DNA from: Dehalococcoidia bacterium
Lineage (GTDB): Bacteria > Chloroflexota > Dehalococcoidia > Lucifugimonadales > Lucifugimonadaceae
DNA: 6,025 bases
Direction of reading: 5' to 3'
Assembly: GCA_012270805.1 (NCBI GenBank)
Contig: JAAXHR010000367.1
Location: forward strand, 1 to 6,025
The position numbers were made by a program, and so were the translations under genes. The notes beneath the pieces are model-generated. The model saw nothing but the letters and a program-made list of their open reading frames with translations, was not told the DNA's origin and did no database searches. How positions within the stretch are numbered: position 1 is the first letter of the stretch; each line of letters begins with the position of its first letter. Shown piece after piece: positions 1 to 5,559 of the stretch.

Positions 1-128
1 TGTTTGGAGATGCCGAGGGCGTCCCAATGGGTCCGCCAGTAGGCCTCGCGCTCTTTGACGTCGAAGCGGCGTGGCAGGTCTCGCGGGTTGATTGAGATGA
101 CTTTGTTGTTGGTGGTTTGGGTTGTCAT
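1..128 (-). CDS. valS: Valyl-tRNA synthetase, N-terminal fragment (runs off the window)
   Basis: Only the first 42 codons are in the window; the gene continues beyond position 1. The peptide starts MTTQTTNNKVISINPRDLPR and goes on with a segment RRFDVKEREAYW...HWDALGISK. It resembles the conserved opening of class Ia synthetases of the ValRS type (a basic-aromatic-Asp run, then a Trp-x3-Trp helix that leads into the catalytic core). ValRS ligates valine to tRNA-Val in the cytoplasm. The start at 128 is supported by an AAAGGAAC Shine-Dalgarno at 134-141, seven bases from the ATG after AGGA. Upstream lies a T-box leader with a GUC specifier candidate, which independently argues for valine. LeuRS has a similar N-terminus and cannot be excluded from 42 residues alone; IleRS fits less well. 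The catalytic HIGH and KMSKS motifs are outside the window. Confidence 0.75.
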   Translation of the reverse strand, partial: MTTQTTNNKVISINPRDLPRRFDVKEREAYWRTHWDALGISK

Positions 129-150
129 GTGATGTTCCTTTGGATTCGGC

Positions 151-209
151 ATTTTCCCGTAAACGGGGATGCCCCTTTTGATACGAACGTTTCCTCTGTG
201 AACGGAGTG
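151..209 (-). repeat. Degenerate family A repeat units in the valS leader
   Basis: Between the clear family A copy and the valS ribosome binding site lie one or two decayed units of the same plan. A CCCGT-AA-ACGGG hairpin sits at 155-166. It is followed by a stretch (about 170-209) that aligns loosely with the family A core: a CCCCTTTTG run, a diverged middle and CTCTGTGAACGGAG in place of the C-rich hairpin. They look like older tandem copies that have lost most of their pairing. The alignment was made by eye. Confidence 0.45.
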
Positions 210-253
210 CCCCCTTTGTCCTTCGGACGTTTACCCCGCAAGCGGGGGAAACC
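210..253 (-). repeat. Family A two-hairpin repeat, copy 1 (valS leader)
   Basis: Read on the minus strand this copy has a C-rich hairpin (CCCCCGC-TT-GCGGGG), then a short spacer, then GTCC-GAA-GGAC, then AAAGGGGG. The core is shared with copies at 1487-1530, 2452-2492 and 5702-5746, in the same orientation. It differs from the others at the spacer (TAAAC instead of AAAT), which costs the second hairpin its closing T-A pair. It lies between the T-box terminator and the valS start, so it is part of the read-through valS mRNA. Confidence 0.85.
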
Positions 254-267
254 TGATTGTTCAAACG

Positions 268-299
268 AAAAAAGCCCGTCCTGTCAAAGGACGGGGCTT
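268..299 (-). terminator. Intrinsic terminator of the T-box leader
   Basis: On the minus strand an arm AAGCCCCGTCCT, a loop TTGAC and an arm AGGACGGGCTT form a GC-rich stem with one bulged C, followed by a run of six T (268-273). This is a standard Rho-independent terminator. Its 5' arm contains CGTCCTTT, the same bases needed to close the antiterminator around the T-box motif (AAAGG with CCTTT, GCG with CGT), so terminator and antiterminator are mutually exclusive. It ends transcription before valS when the tRNA is charged. Confidence 0.9.
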
Positions 300-515
300 G
301 AGTGCCTCGCGGTACCACCTTTGTTGCCGCCGCGTGGTTATTGCGGCGACCTCTCGATGACGCTTGGTAACGGGCGTTTTCCGGCTGCGCTTAGTTGCCG
401 TTAGGTTGGTTTCGGCGCAGTTGCTCTGGGGCGACTTCTCGGGTTGACGCTTCCGACGTTTCAGCTGGTGTCGGATCTCTGGCGAGCGTCAGTGGGCCGG
501 TACTACTCCCCTTCG
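268..515 (-). promoter_or_regulatory. T-box riboswitch (tRNA-sensing leader), predicted specific for tRNA-Val
   Basis: The diagnostic T-box motif AGGTGGTACCGCG is at 308-320 on the minus strand, with the UGGU bulge that pairs with the ACCA end of uncharged tRNA. Stem I is visible: GGGG (511-508) pairs with CCCC (431-428), an AGTAGTA E-loop-like motif follows the 5' arm, an inner GACGCT/AGCGTC stem leads to an AGAGA bulge, and a CCGAC/GTCGG hairpin caps it. On the 3' side the specifier-loop segment reads GAGAA-GUC-G, giving a valine codon at 435-433. A second stem pairs CTGCGC (420-415) with GCGCAG (390-385), and a third CGCCGC (348-343) with GCGGCG (333-328). The leader ends in the terminator at 268-299, so control is transcriptional. 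The T-box call is strong; the specifier assignment is an inference from position and agrees with the downstream gene. Confidence 0.9.
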
Positions 516-610
516 AGGCGTTTGGGTTTTGGTTGTTCTGGGATTTGATTCTAAATCAGGGCTGTGATTAGTTTATTGGGAATTGTGGCGCGGTGTCGGA
601 GGTCACAGGT

Positions 611-633
611 TGTATAGCCTGCCGCACTGTCAA
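611..633 (-). promoter_or_regulatory. Possible promoter for the T-box/valS transcript
   Basis: A perfect TTGACA (633-628) stands about 115 bases upstream of the T-box Stem I, with TATACA at 616-611. The gap between them is only 11 bases, too short for a normal sigma-70 pair. Either the true -10 is a weaker hexamer about 17 bases downstream of TTGACA (near ACCTGT) or only one of the two boxes is used. The location, just after the upstream gene and before the leader, is right for a promoter. Confidence 0.35.
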
Positions 634-651
634 GCGTTATGACGTAGCGGT

Positions 652-912
652 TTAACCGAATTCGATCTTGAAGTGCGCCAAGACGGCATCGAATTTGTCC
701 TCGAGCCGTTGCAAACCGTTATCGATCTTCTCCTCAAGTCGCTGTTGACCCAACTCTAGCGCCTTCTGGCCCTGCTCTAGTCGCTGTTGACCTTCGTCGA
801 GGCGTTAGAATTTGTTGTCTAGGTCGTTGAGGTGAGCAGCGTAACCTTTGCGTGTGGGCATGTCCACTTCCAACGCGTCTACTCGGCGTTCGAGGTCTTC
901 GATTGTGGTCAT
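652..912 (-). pseudogene. Small coiled-coil protein gene interrupted by an in-frame TAA
   Basis: An 87-codon frame begins at ATG 912, with AAGGG nine bases upstream as ribosome binding site, and would end at TAA 652-654. It is split by one TAA at 805-807 (codon 36). Before the stop it reads MTTIEDLERRVDALEVDMPT and on to LDNKF; after it the same frame reads RLDEGQQRLEQGQKALELGQ and on to HFKIEFG. Both halves have leucine heptads, and the second contains three consecutive seven-residue units of the form GQxxLEx, so the frame is coherent across the stop. A single GAA-to-TAA change (Glu36) would explain it. No ATG or GTG restart follows at once; a TTG lies at 751-753. The intact product would be a soluble, charged coiled coil of about 86 residues with unknown function. 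A sequencing error is the main alternative to a true nonsense mutation. Confidence 0.75.
730..792 (-). repeat. Three tandem 21-bp heptad-coding units
   Basis: Within the broken coiled-coil gene three adjacent 21-base units (772-792, 751-771, 730-750 in reading order) encode GQQRLEQ, GQKALEL and GQQRLEE. The outer two are identical at 19 of 21 bases, the middle one is more diverged. This is typical of heptad expansion by unit duplication in a coiled coil. Confidence 0.7.
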
Positions 913-1034
913 TCTTCAATCCCTTATTGGTTTCTTAGAACGCTATTGATTACTACGCGTGGCGCTGATGAGTCGATGCACTGACACGACACCACAATTG
1001 TTGCACGTTCGCAACCATTCTGAAGATCGATAGT

Positions 1035-1430
1035 TCAGCCGGAGAGGGAGTTGGGGTCTTCGATAGCGTGTTCAGCTGAGGCGCGGACGTAGTTGGTTAA
1101 GGATTGACGGTTGGAGTCGGTTACTTGGTAGACCTTAATGTGGCGGAGCTTTTTGCCGGTGCCTTCGAGCAGGTTTTCAGGATCGGGCATGGTTGCACCG
1201 TTGAAGAAGCCTAGTCGGACGTAGTCGTTGTGGGGGGCGATGTAGCAGATGTTGCGTCGGGATATTACGGGGAGCCAGTAACCGGGTGTGCCCCACTTGA
1301 TGCCTTCGGTGAAGTCGTGACCGGAGGCGATGATGGCGTCTCGGATGTCGCGGATCAGCTGTTGGTTTTCGGCGGGCTGGTCTGAGAGCCAGTCTTCGAA
1401 GATTGCGGGGTTGAGGCTGGATTTGGTCAT
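1035..1430 (-). CDS. DUF1801 (YdhG-like) domain protein
   Basis: The 131-residue product matches the DUF1801/YdhG fold family in its pattern. A helix LIRDIRDAIIASG (residues 25-37) is followed by EGIKWGTPGYW (42-52), where the family has a conserved Lys/Met-Trp-x-x-Pro region. Then come NICYIAPHNDYVRLGFFNGA (60-79), the beta strands that line the cavity, and LLEGTGKKLRHIKV (87-100), which is characteristic of the family. Members are small soluble proteins without a settled biochemical role; some are linked to iron or stress in annotations, but nothing here shows that. The length is usual and no signal peptide or membrane segment is seen. There is no clear Shine-Dalgarno before the ATG at 1430, and the start was chosen because the domain begins right after it. 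A family A repeat lies 57 bases upstream of the start. Confidence 0.85.
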   Translation of the reverse strand: MTKSSLNPAIFEDWLSDQPAENQQLIRDIRDAIIASGHDFTEGIKWGTPGYWLPVISRRNICYIAPHNDYVRLGFFNGATMPDPENLLEGTGKKLRHIKVYQVTDSNRQSLTNYVRASAEHAIEDPNSLSG

Positions 1431-1486
1431 TCTGCTGGTGAATGGGATGAGCTTTGGTTGAGTGTTGGTTGTTTAAGGTGGCGGTG

Positions 1487-1530
1487 CCCCCTTTGTCCTT
1501 CGGACATTTCCCCCGCGAGCGGGGTGACCC
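1487..1530 (-). repeat. Family A two-hairpin repeat, copy 2 (upstream of the DUF1801 gene)
   Basis: The minus strand reads CACCCCGCTCGCGGGGG, AAA, TGTCC-GAA-GGACA, AAGGGGGC. The second hairpin is intact. The first is changed at its 5' arm (CACCCCGC for TTCCCCCGC). Similarity to copy 3 continues 5' of the core to about 1558, with a shared GAGCGA...GGTATG(T)CCGGGG stretch, so the full element is longer than the 44-base core, perhaps 75-90 bases. Confidence 0.85.
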
Positions 1531-1578
1531 CTGCCGCTCCCACCCCGGCATACCTCGCTCGGCGAAAAGGGGCGGGTC

Positions 1579-2388
1579 TTATTTGCGGGGTTTTACGAGG
1601 CCGAATTCTAGGAGCGCTCCGCCGTTTTGGTCTTTGAGCATGCGGGTGCGTCGTTCGTGTGCGGCGTCTATTCGGGACATCATATCGAGGCCGCGGCGCG
1701 TTTCGGCGGCGACTTGGGGTGCGTTGGTGTATTCGATGCGGCGTTTGAAGAGCCAGTAGGTGAACTCTTCATCGAGCGCTATGCTGCGGGTTTCGTCGGG
1801 TGATTCGGCGATGAGATCGGAAAGTCGGTCGGCGTTTTCGGTGGTGAATTCTTGCCACAGGTCTTGTTCGCTCTCCTCGTAGAGTCCGAGGTACGCCCTG
1901 TCGGAGGCATCGTCGGATGGCGGCATACCAGAGGAGTAGCGCTGCTTTTGGATACGTGATTGGACGGCGGCGATGAGGCACTGCTCAATGTGTACGCCGT
2001 AGAAGTGGTTGAGGTGTGCGCGCCATCCGTCGACGCCTAATATGCGGCGGAACTCGTTTTCGGAGATTCCGCCGAATACACCGGAGGATTCGATCCATTC
2101 AAAGATCTTTTCGGCCGGGAACGTGGTGGAACCTTCTTCGTCGAGTTGGGTTGCGATTCTCTCGGCGAGTCGTTTCCAGTTGAAGGCTTCTCCGCCGATG
2201 AAGTAGTGGAATGTTTCGCCGTAGACGCGCTCGTTTTCGATGGGCCAGGCGGCTACGGTTTCGAGGAAGGCGGTTTTCCAGTTGGTGGAGTGGTCGTGGA
2301 GTTGGATTACGAGATCGTCCAGCAATCGACGACGATTTGTTTCGACATCGACTTTGCCGTTGGTCTTGCTTTGCAATATGACGCTCAT
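1579..2388 (-). CDS. Hypothetical soluble protein, 269 aa
   Basis: I do not recognise this family. The product is charged, acidic in its middle, and mostly helical in appearance, with no signal peptide, membrane segment or metal-binding cluster. Notable stretches are ERVYGETFHYFIGGEAFNWK (residues 53-72), rich in aromatics, FPAEKIFEWIESSGVFGGIS (90-109), GWRAHLNHFYGVHIEQCLIA (121-140), and a helical C-terminal part with DEEFTYWLFKRRIEY (206-220). The frame is open up to an ATG at 2514, but those extra 42 residues are largely a translated family A repeat, so I place the start at the ATG at 2388. That start has no good Shine-Dalgarno, so it is not secure. The gene follows secA after a 177-base gap that holds a hairpin and a repeat, so co-transcription with secA is possible but not shown. 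No role in protein export can be inferred from position alone. Confidence 0.75.
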   Translation of the reverse strand: MSVILQSKTNGKVDVETNRRRLLDDLVIQLHDHSTNWKTAFLETVAAWPIENERVYGETFHYFIGGEAFNWKRLAERIATQLDEEGSTTFPAEKIFEWIESSGVFGGISENEFRRILGVDGWRAHLNHFYGVHIEQCLIAAVQSRIQKQRYSSGMPPSDDASDRAYLGLYEESEQDLWQEFTTENADRLSDLIAESPDETRSIALDEEFTYWLFKRRIEYTNAPQVAAETRRGLDMMSRIDAAHERRTRMLKDQNGGALLEFGLVKPRK

Positions 2389-2451
2389 GCCGCGTTTAAT
2401 TGTCGCATAGAGTGTTTCTGAACTGGAATCCCGTATCTGGGTATGGGACGG

Positions 2452-2492
2452 CCCCCTTTGTCCTTCGGACATCCCCGCAAGCGGGGGAAACC
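2452..2492 (-). repeat. Family A two-hairpin repeat, copy 3 (between secA and the hypothetical gene)
   Basis: The minus strand reads GGTTTCCCCCGCTTGCGGGG, then directly ATGTCC-GAA-GGACA and AAGGGGGC. The three-base spacer between the hairpins is mostly lost. The 5' flank to about 2520 shares GAGCGA...GGTATGTCCGGGG with copy 2. The copy is open in the frame of the following gene and would add a GQTRFPPLAGMSEGQRG-like peptide if translation began at 2514. Confidence 0.85.
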
Positions 2493-2533
2493 TGGTCTGC
2501 CCTGCCCCGGACATACCCCGTTCGCTCGTGCGC

Positions 2534-2558
2534 GCCCCTTTCGCAAAGCGAAAGGGGC
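2534..2558 (-). repeat. Perfect 11-bp hairpin after secA
   Basis: GCCCCTTTCGC and GCGAAAGGGGC form a perfect 11-base-pair stem around a three-base loop, eight bases beyond the secA stop codon. No T run follows, so it is not a standard intrinsic terminator. It may stabilise the secA mRNA 3' end, act as a weak or Rho-assisted terminator, or be another mobile palindrome. A partial match (GCCCCTTTTCGC) occurs just 5' of the copy 2 repeat near 1563-1574. Confidence 0.7.
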
Positions 2559-2565
2559 TGAATGG

Positions 2566-5502
2566 TTAGCGCGTTGCTTTTGAGCGTTGTTTTTTCTTGT
2601 TGCGGCGTTCGATTGCTCGGCGTTCTCGGCGGGATAGGCGGCGGCCGTCGGCGGCGTGTGTGGGGGCGTCAACGGTTGCGATGGTGGTGGCACCCCCTGC
2701 GCTCGCTCCGCTTGCGCGTCCTCCTTGCTGCGCGAAGGGGACGGAGGACATGATGGATTGCTGCCCAGCTTGTGCGAGGGCGATGCGTTGGGCGGCGGCG
2801 AGGGCGTCGGAGTTGATGGCACCCCCTGCGCTCGCTTTGCTTGCGCGTCCGCCTCGCTGCGCGAGTGGGACGGTGGATGGGATGTTTGGGGCGAGGTGGA
2901 AGATGGTGCGTGCGACTTCATTGCGTATCTCTTCGTTCATCTCGTTGAACATCTGATACGACATGGTTCGGTACTGGACCAGCGGGTCTCGTTGCCCGAT
3001 GGCTTGCAGTCCAATGGACTGGCGCATATTTTCCATGCGAGTGAGGTGGCCTACCCAGTGCTTGTCAAGGACGCGTAACAGGACGCTGTGCTCGATCATC
3101 TTGAGGTTTTCGTCGCCGAAGAGGAATTCTCGCTGGGCGTAGACGGTATCTACATAGTCGTGAAGCTCTTTCTCGATTTCCTGCTGCGTCTTGCCGATCA
3201 AGTCGTCTTCGGATGCGAGGACTTCAAGGACGGGGAAGTAGCGACGGATTTCGCGTTGGAAACCTTGAGTGTCCCAGATTGTGGGGTCGCCTTCGAGGAA
3301 GGTTTGTACGACTCTGGTCAGGGCGTTCTTGATGTAGCCGCCGATCTCTTCACGGAAGTCGCCACCGTCGACGATGCGGTCTCGCATCTTGTAGACAACA
3401 TCGCGCTGGGTGTTGGCTACGTCGTCATAGTCTACGAGTTGCTTGCGGATCTCGAAGTTGATGCCTTCGACTTTTTGTTGCGCGTTCTCAACGGACTTTA
3501 CGAGCACGGAGTTTTCGACTGGGACATCTTCGTCCCACTTGAACATTTCGAGGGTGCCTTTGATGCGGTCGCCGCCAAAGCGCCGAACAAGCTCGTCCTC
3601 GACGGAGAGGAAGAACTGGGTTTCACCAGGGTCGCCTTGCCGGGCACATCGACCTCGCAGCTGGTTGTCGATGCGTCGGGATTCGTGGCGCTCAGTCCCT
3701 AGGACGAAGAGACCGCCTTTGTCAACGACGCCGTCGTGTTGATGCTGCCAGAACTGCATCGGGTCTAAAGGTTTGCGACCGTTTGTGGATTGGCGGCCGT
3801 TGCGCTTATGGGACCCCCTCTTTGATTCTCCCCCTCTGGAGGGGGAGGGGTCCCGCTTGGAGGTGTTGGCGGCGACGCTTTGCTGTACGTTTTGAGGGTT
3901 TCCGCCGAGGATGATGTCGGTTCCGCGACCGGCCATGTTGGTAGCAACGGTTACGCCGCCGGGGATACCGGCTTCGGCGATGACGTGGGACTCGGATTCG
4001 TGTTCTTTTGCGTTGAGGACGCGGTGGGCGATTTTGCGTTTCTTGAGGAGGTTAGCGATTATCTGGGATTTCTCGATGGTGGTAGTGCCAACGAGGACGG
4101 GTCTGCCGGCTTTGCTGAGCTCTTCGATCTTTGCGGCGGCAGCTTTCCACTTGGCCTCTTCGGTCATGTAGATGAAGTCTTGGTGGTCGATGCGCTTGTC
4201 TTGTCGGTTGGTGGGGATTTCGAGAACGTCGAGTCCGTAGATTTTGGAGAACTCCTCGGCTTCAGTTGCGGCGGTACCGGTCATTCCGCTGAGCTTTTTG
4301 TACATGCGGAAGTAGTTCTGGAGGGTGATGGTGGCGTAGGTAGCGGATTCAGCTCGCACACGGACGCGTTCCTTCGCTTCGAGTGCTTGGTGGAGGCCGT
4401 CTGAGAAACGTCGGCCTTCCATCAGGCGTCCGGTGAATTCGTCGACCAGGACGATCTCACCGTCGCGGACGACATACTCGCGGTCTCGCGCATAGACGTG
4501 CTCGGCCCGGACGGCGTTCTCGACGAGGTGGGGCAGCTCATGGTCTTCGCCGGATTCGCTGTAGAGGGTTTTGACGCCTAGCATTCGTTCCGCTTTTTCG
4601 CTCCCGACCTCGGTGAGTGAGATGTTGCGACGTTTGAGATCGACTTCGAAGTCGATTTCGGGCTTGAGGCGGGTGGCGAGGGACGCGAAGCGGGGGTAGT
4701 CGCGATCGGTTTCGATTCCGGGTCCGCTGATGAGGAGCGGTGTTCGAGCTTCGTCAATGAGGATGTTGTCAACCTCGTCGACGATGGCGTAAAAGATGCC
4801 GTTTTGGACTCTCTCTTGGGATCTGCTGACCATGTGATCGCGGAGAAAATCGAAACCGAGTTCGTTGTTGGTGGCGTAGAGGATGTCGCAGGAGTAGGCG
4901 TCAACTTTGCTGGACGGTCGCAGATGGGTGCCGACGACGGTTGCGAACTTTGCTGAAGCGTCTTCGCGTTCTGCAGTTTGTCCTTCTTCCTGGTAATTCT
5001 CGTCGAATACGAAGGACTGATTGTTCTGTTGCAGGCAGCCTACTGAGAGGCCCATGAATTGGTAGACGGGGCCCATCCACTCGGCGTCACGTTTCGCCAA
5101 GTAGTCGTTGACGGTTACTACGTGGACCGGGTCGCCGCTGATCGCGTTGAGGTATGCGGCGAGGGTTGCGACGAGGGTCTTGCCTTCGCCGGTGCGCATC
5201 TCGGCGATCTTGCCCTCGTGTAGTACGATTCCGCCGATCATCTGGACGTCGAAGTGGCGCATTCCTAGGACGCGGTTGGAGGCTTCTCGGATGGCGGCGA
5301 ATGCTTCAGGGAGAATGTCGTCGAGGGCTTCGCCTTGGACTAGTCGGGACTTGAACTCGTAGGTCAAGGCGGCGAGGTCGTCGTCCATCAAACCGCGCAT
5401 CGAGTCTTCGTATGCGTTGATGTCGTCGACGATCGGTTGCAGTTGCTTGAGCTGCTTCTCGTTCGGATCGCCTACTAATCTGCCTAGTAGTTTTCCGATC
5501 AT
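2566..5502 (-). CDS. secA: Protein translocase ATPase subunit SecA
   Basis: SecA is the motor ATPase that pushes unfolded preproteins through SecYEG at the cytoplasmic face of the membrane. All core parts are visible in 978 residues. The opening MIGKLLGRLVGDPNEKQL is followed by Walker A MRTGEGKT (102-109, Lys108), Walker B VDEVDNILIDEAR (241-253), and the preprotein-binding region (about 225-375). The second fold has TNMAGRGTDIILGGNP (521-536) and the motif VI QLRGRCAR (614-621); CA stands where most SecAs have SG. The scaffold and two-helix finger end in GLQAIGQRDPLVQY (831-844), with Ile835 at the usual tip-Tyr position. An insertion at about 160-203 before the second motif looks lineage-specific. 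The protein is longer than the usual 840-900 residues because of repeat-derived segments at about 549-563, 878-896 and 921-939. The tail is basic (RRERRAIERRNKKKQRSK) and lacks the C-terminal CxC zinc motif. The ATG at 5502 fits the family N-terminus although no Shine-Dalgarno lies at a normal distance. Confidence 0.98.
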   Translation of the reverse strand: MIGKLLGRLVGDPNEKQLKQLQPIVDDINAYEDSMRGLMDDDLAALTYEFKSRLVQGEALDDILPEAFAAIREASNRVLGMRHFDVQMIGGIVLHEGKIAEMRTGEGKTLVATLAAYLNAISGDPVHVVTVNDYLAKRDAEWMGPVYQFMGLSVGCLQQNNQSFVFDENYQEEGQTAEREDASAKFATVVGTHLRPSSKVDAYSCDILYATNNELGFDFLRDHMVSRSQERVQNGIFYAIVDEVDNILIDEARTPLLISGPGIETDRDYPRFASLATRLKPEIDFEVDLKRRNISLTEVGSEKAERMLGVKTLYSESGEDHELPHLVENAVRAEHVYARDREYVVRDGEIVLVDEFTGRLMEGRRFSDGLHQALEAKERVRVRAESATYATITLQNYFRMYKKLSGMTGTAATEAEEFSKIYGLDVLEIPTNRQDKRIDHQDFIYMTEEAKWKAAAAKIEELSKAGRPVLVGTTTIEKSQIIANLLKKRKIAHRVLNAKEHESESHVIAEAGIPGGVTVATNMAGRGTDIILGGNPQNVQQSVAANTSKRDPSPSRGGESKRGSHKRNGRQSTNGRKPLDPMQFWQHQHDGVVDKGGLFVLGTERHESRRIDNQLRGRCARQGDPGETQFFLSVEDELVRRFGGDRIKGTLEMFKWDEDVPVENSVLVKSVENAQQKVEGINFEIRKQLVDYDDVANTQRDVVYKMRDRIVDGGDFREEIGGYIKNALTRVVQTFLEGDPTIWDTQGFQREIRRYFPVLEVLASEDDLIGKTQQEIEKELHDYVDTVYAQREFLFGDENLKMIEHSVLLRVLDKHWVGHLTRMENMRQSIGLQAIGQRDPLVQYRTMSYQMFNEMNEEIRNEVARTIFHLAPNIPSTVPLAQRGGRASKASAGGAINSDALAAAQRIALAQAGQQSIMSSVPFAQQGGRASGASAGGATTIATVDAPTHAADGRRLSRRERRAIERRNKKKQRSKATR
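2689..2745 (-). repeat. Family B repeat in the secA tail, downstream copy
   Basis: This is a 57-base element with partly self-complementary blocks (GCGC flanks around GCTCCGC). It is the second copy in reading order and encodes SSVPFAQQGGRASGASAGGA (919-938). It matches the copy at 2818-2874 with six substitutions by eye. The copies are 129 bases apart, a multiple of three, so both are read in the same frame. Confidence 0.85.
2818..2874 (-). repeat. Family B repeat in the secA tail, upstream copy
   Basis: This copy encodes TVPLAQRGGRASKASAGGA (877-895). On the minus strand it holds a CTCGC-GCA-GCGAG hairpin and a GCGCAAGC...GCGAGCGC partial stem. It starts right after the conserved SecA core ends (about residue 876), so it extends the tail without touching the folded part. 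The other copy, at 2689-2745, has lost the first stem by substitution. Confidence 0.85.
3810..3854 (-). repeat. Family C palindrome inside the secA coding sequence
   Basis: An outer pair GGGACCCC (3810-3817) and GGGGTCCC (3847-3854) encloses an inner 9-base stem CTCCCCCTC (3828-3836) and GAGGGGGAG (3839-3847) with a two-base loop; the outer and inner stems share one base. In the secA frame it encodes about 15 residues, DPSPSRGGESKRGS (551-564). The place is the variable stretch between LGGNP and GLFVLGTERHESRR of the second nucleotide-binding fold, where SecA tolerates length changes. Confidence 0.85.
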
Positions 5503-5522
5503 GGTAGCGATTTTGTGGTCAC
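5499..5522 (-). other. Possible 7-codon leader ORF overlapping the secA start
   Basis: GTG at 5522 opens a frame MTTKSLP that ends at TGA 5501-5499, overlapping the secA ATG as ATGA. An AGAGG sequence lies three bases before the GTG, closer than normal. If translated it would deliver ribosomes to the secA start, which has no Shine-Dalgarno of its own. Short overlaps like this arise by chance, so this is tentative. Confidence 0.25.
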
Positions 5523-5557
5523 GGACCTCTTTTCAAACGTAACAAAGTCGTGTGCAT
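5519..5557 (-). other. Possible 12-codon leader ORF upstream of secA
   Basis: ATG at 5557 opens the frame MHTTLLRLKRGP, ending at TGA 5521-5519. Its end overlaps the next mini-ORF as GTGA. It starts two bases after the hairpin at 5560-5590, whose arm contains CAGG, the only Shine-Dalgarno-like bases nearby. It is far too short to be a SecM-like export sensor. Translation is unproven. Confidence 0.25.
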
Positions 5558-5559
5558 TG

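Noticed and set aside
117..404. 95-codon plus-strand frame over the T-box leader
   Set aside because: It runs antisense through the terminator, T-box and repeats, which are explained as RNA on the other strand; the peptide has no family resemblance.
734..919. 61-codon minus-strand frame overlapping the coiled-coil gene
   Set aside because: It is an out-of-frame reading of the coiled-coil gene, low in complexity and rich in Arg; the heptad frame is the real one.
1000..1015. GTTGC/GCAAC dyad after the DUF1801 stop codon
   Set aside because: The stem is only five pairs with no T run, too weak to call a terminator.
2385..2921. 178-codon minus-strand frame over the secA 3' end
   Set aside because: Its repeated peptide comes from the family B and A repeats read in another frame; the SecA frame covers the region better.
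3088..3702. 204-codon plus-strand frame inside secA
   Set aside because: It is an antisense shadow of secA, rich in Asp, Val and Phe as expected from the complement of a conserved gene.
5519..5557. SecM-like arrest peptide upstream of secA, because the mini-ORF ends in RGP before its stop
   Set aside because: SecM-type sensors need a signal sequence and enough residues to span the ribosome tunnel; 12 codons cannot do this, and the RGP resemblance is likely chance.
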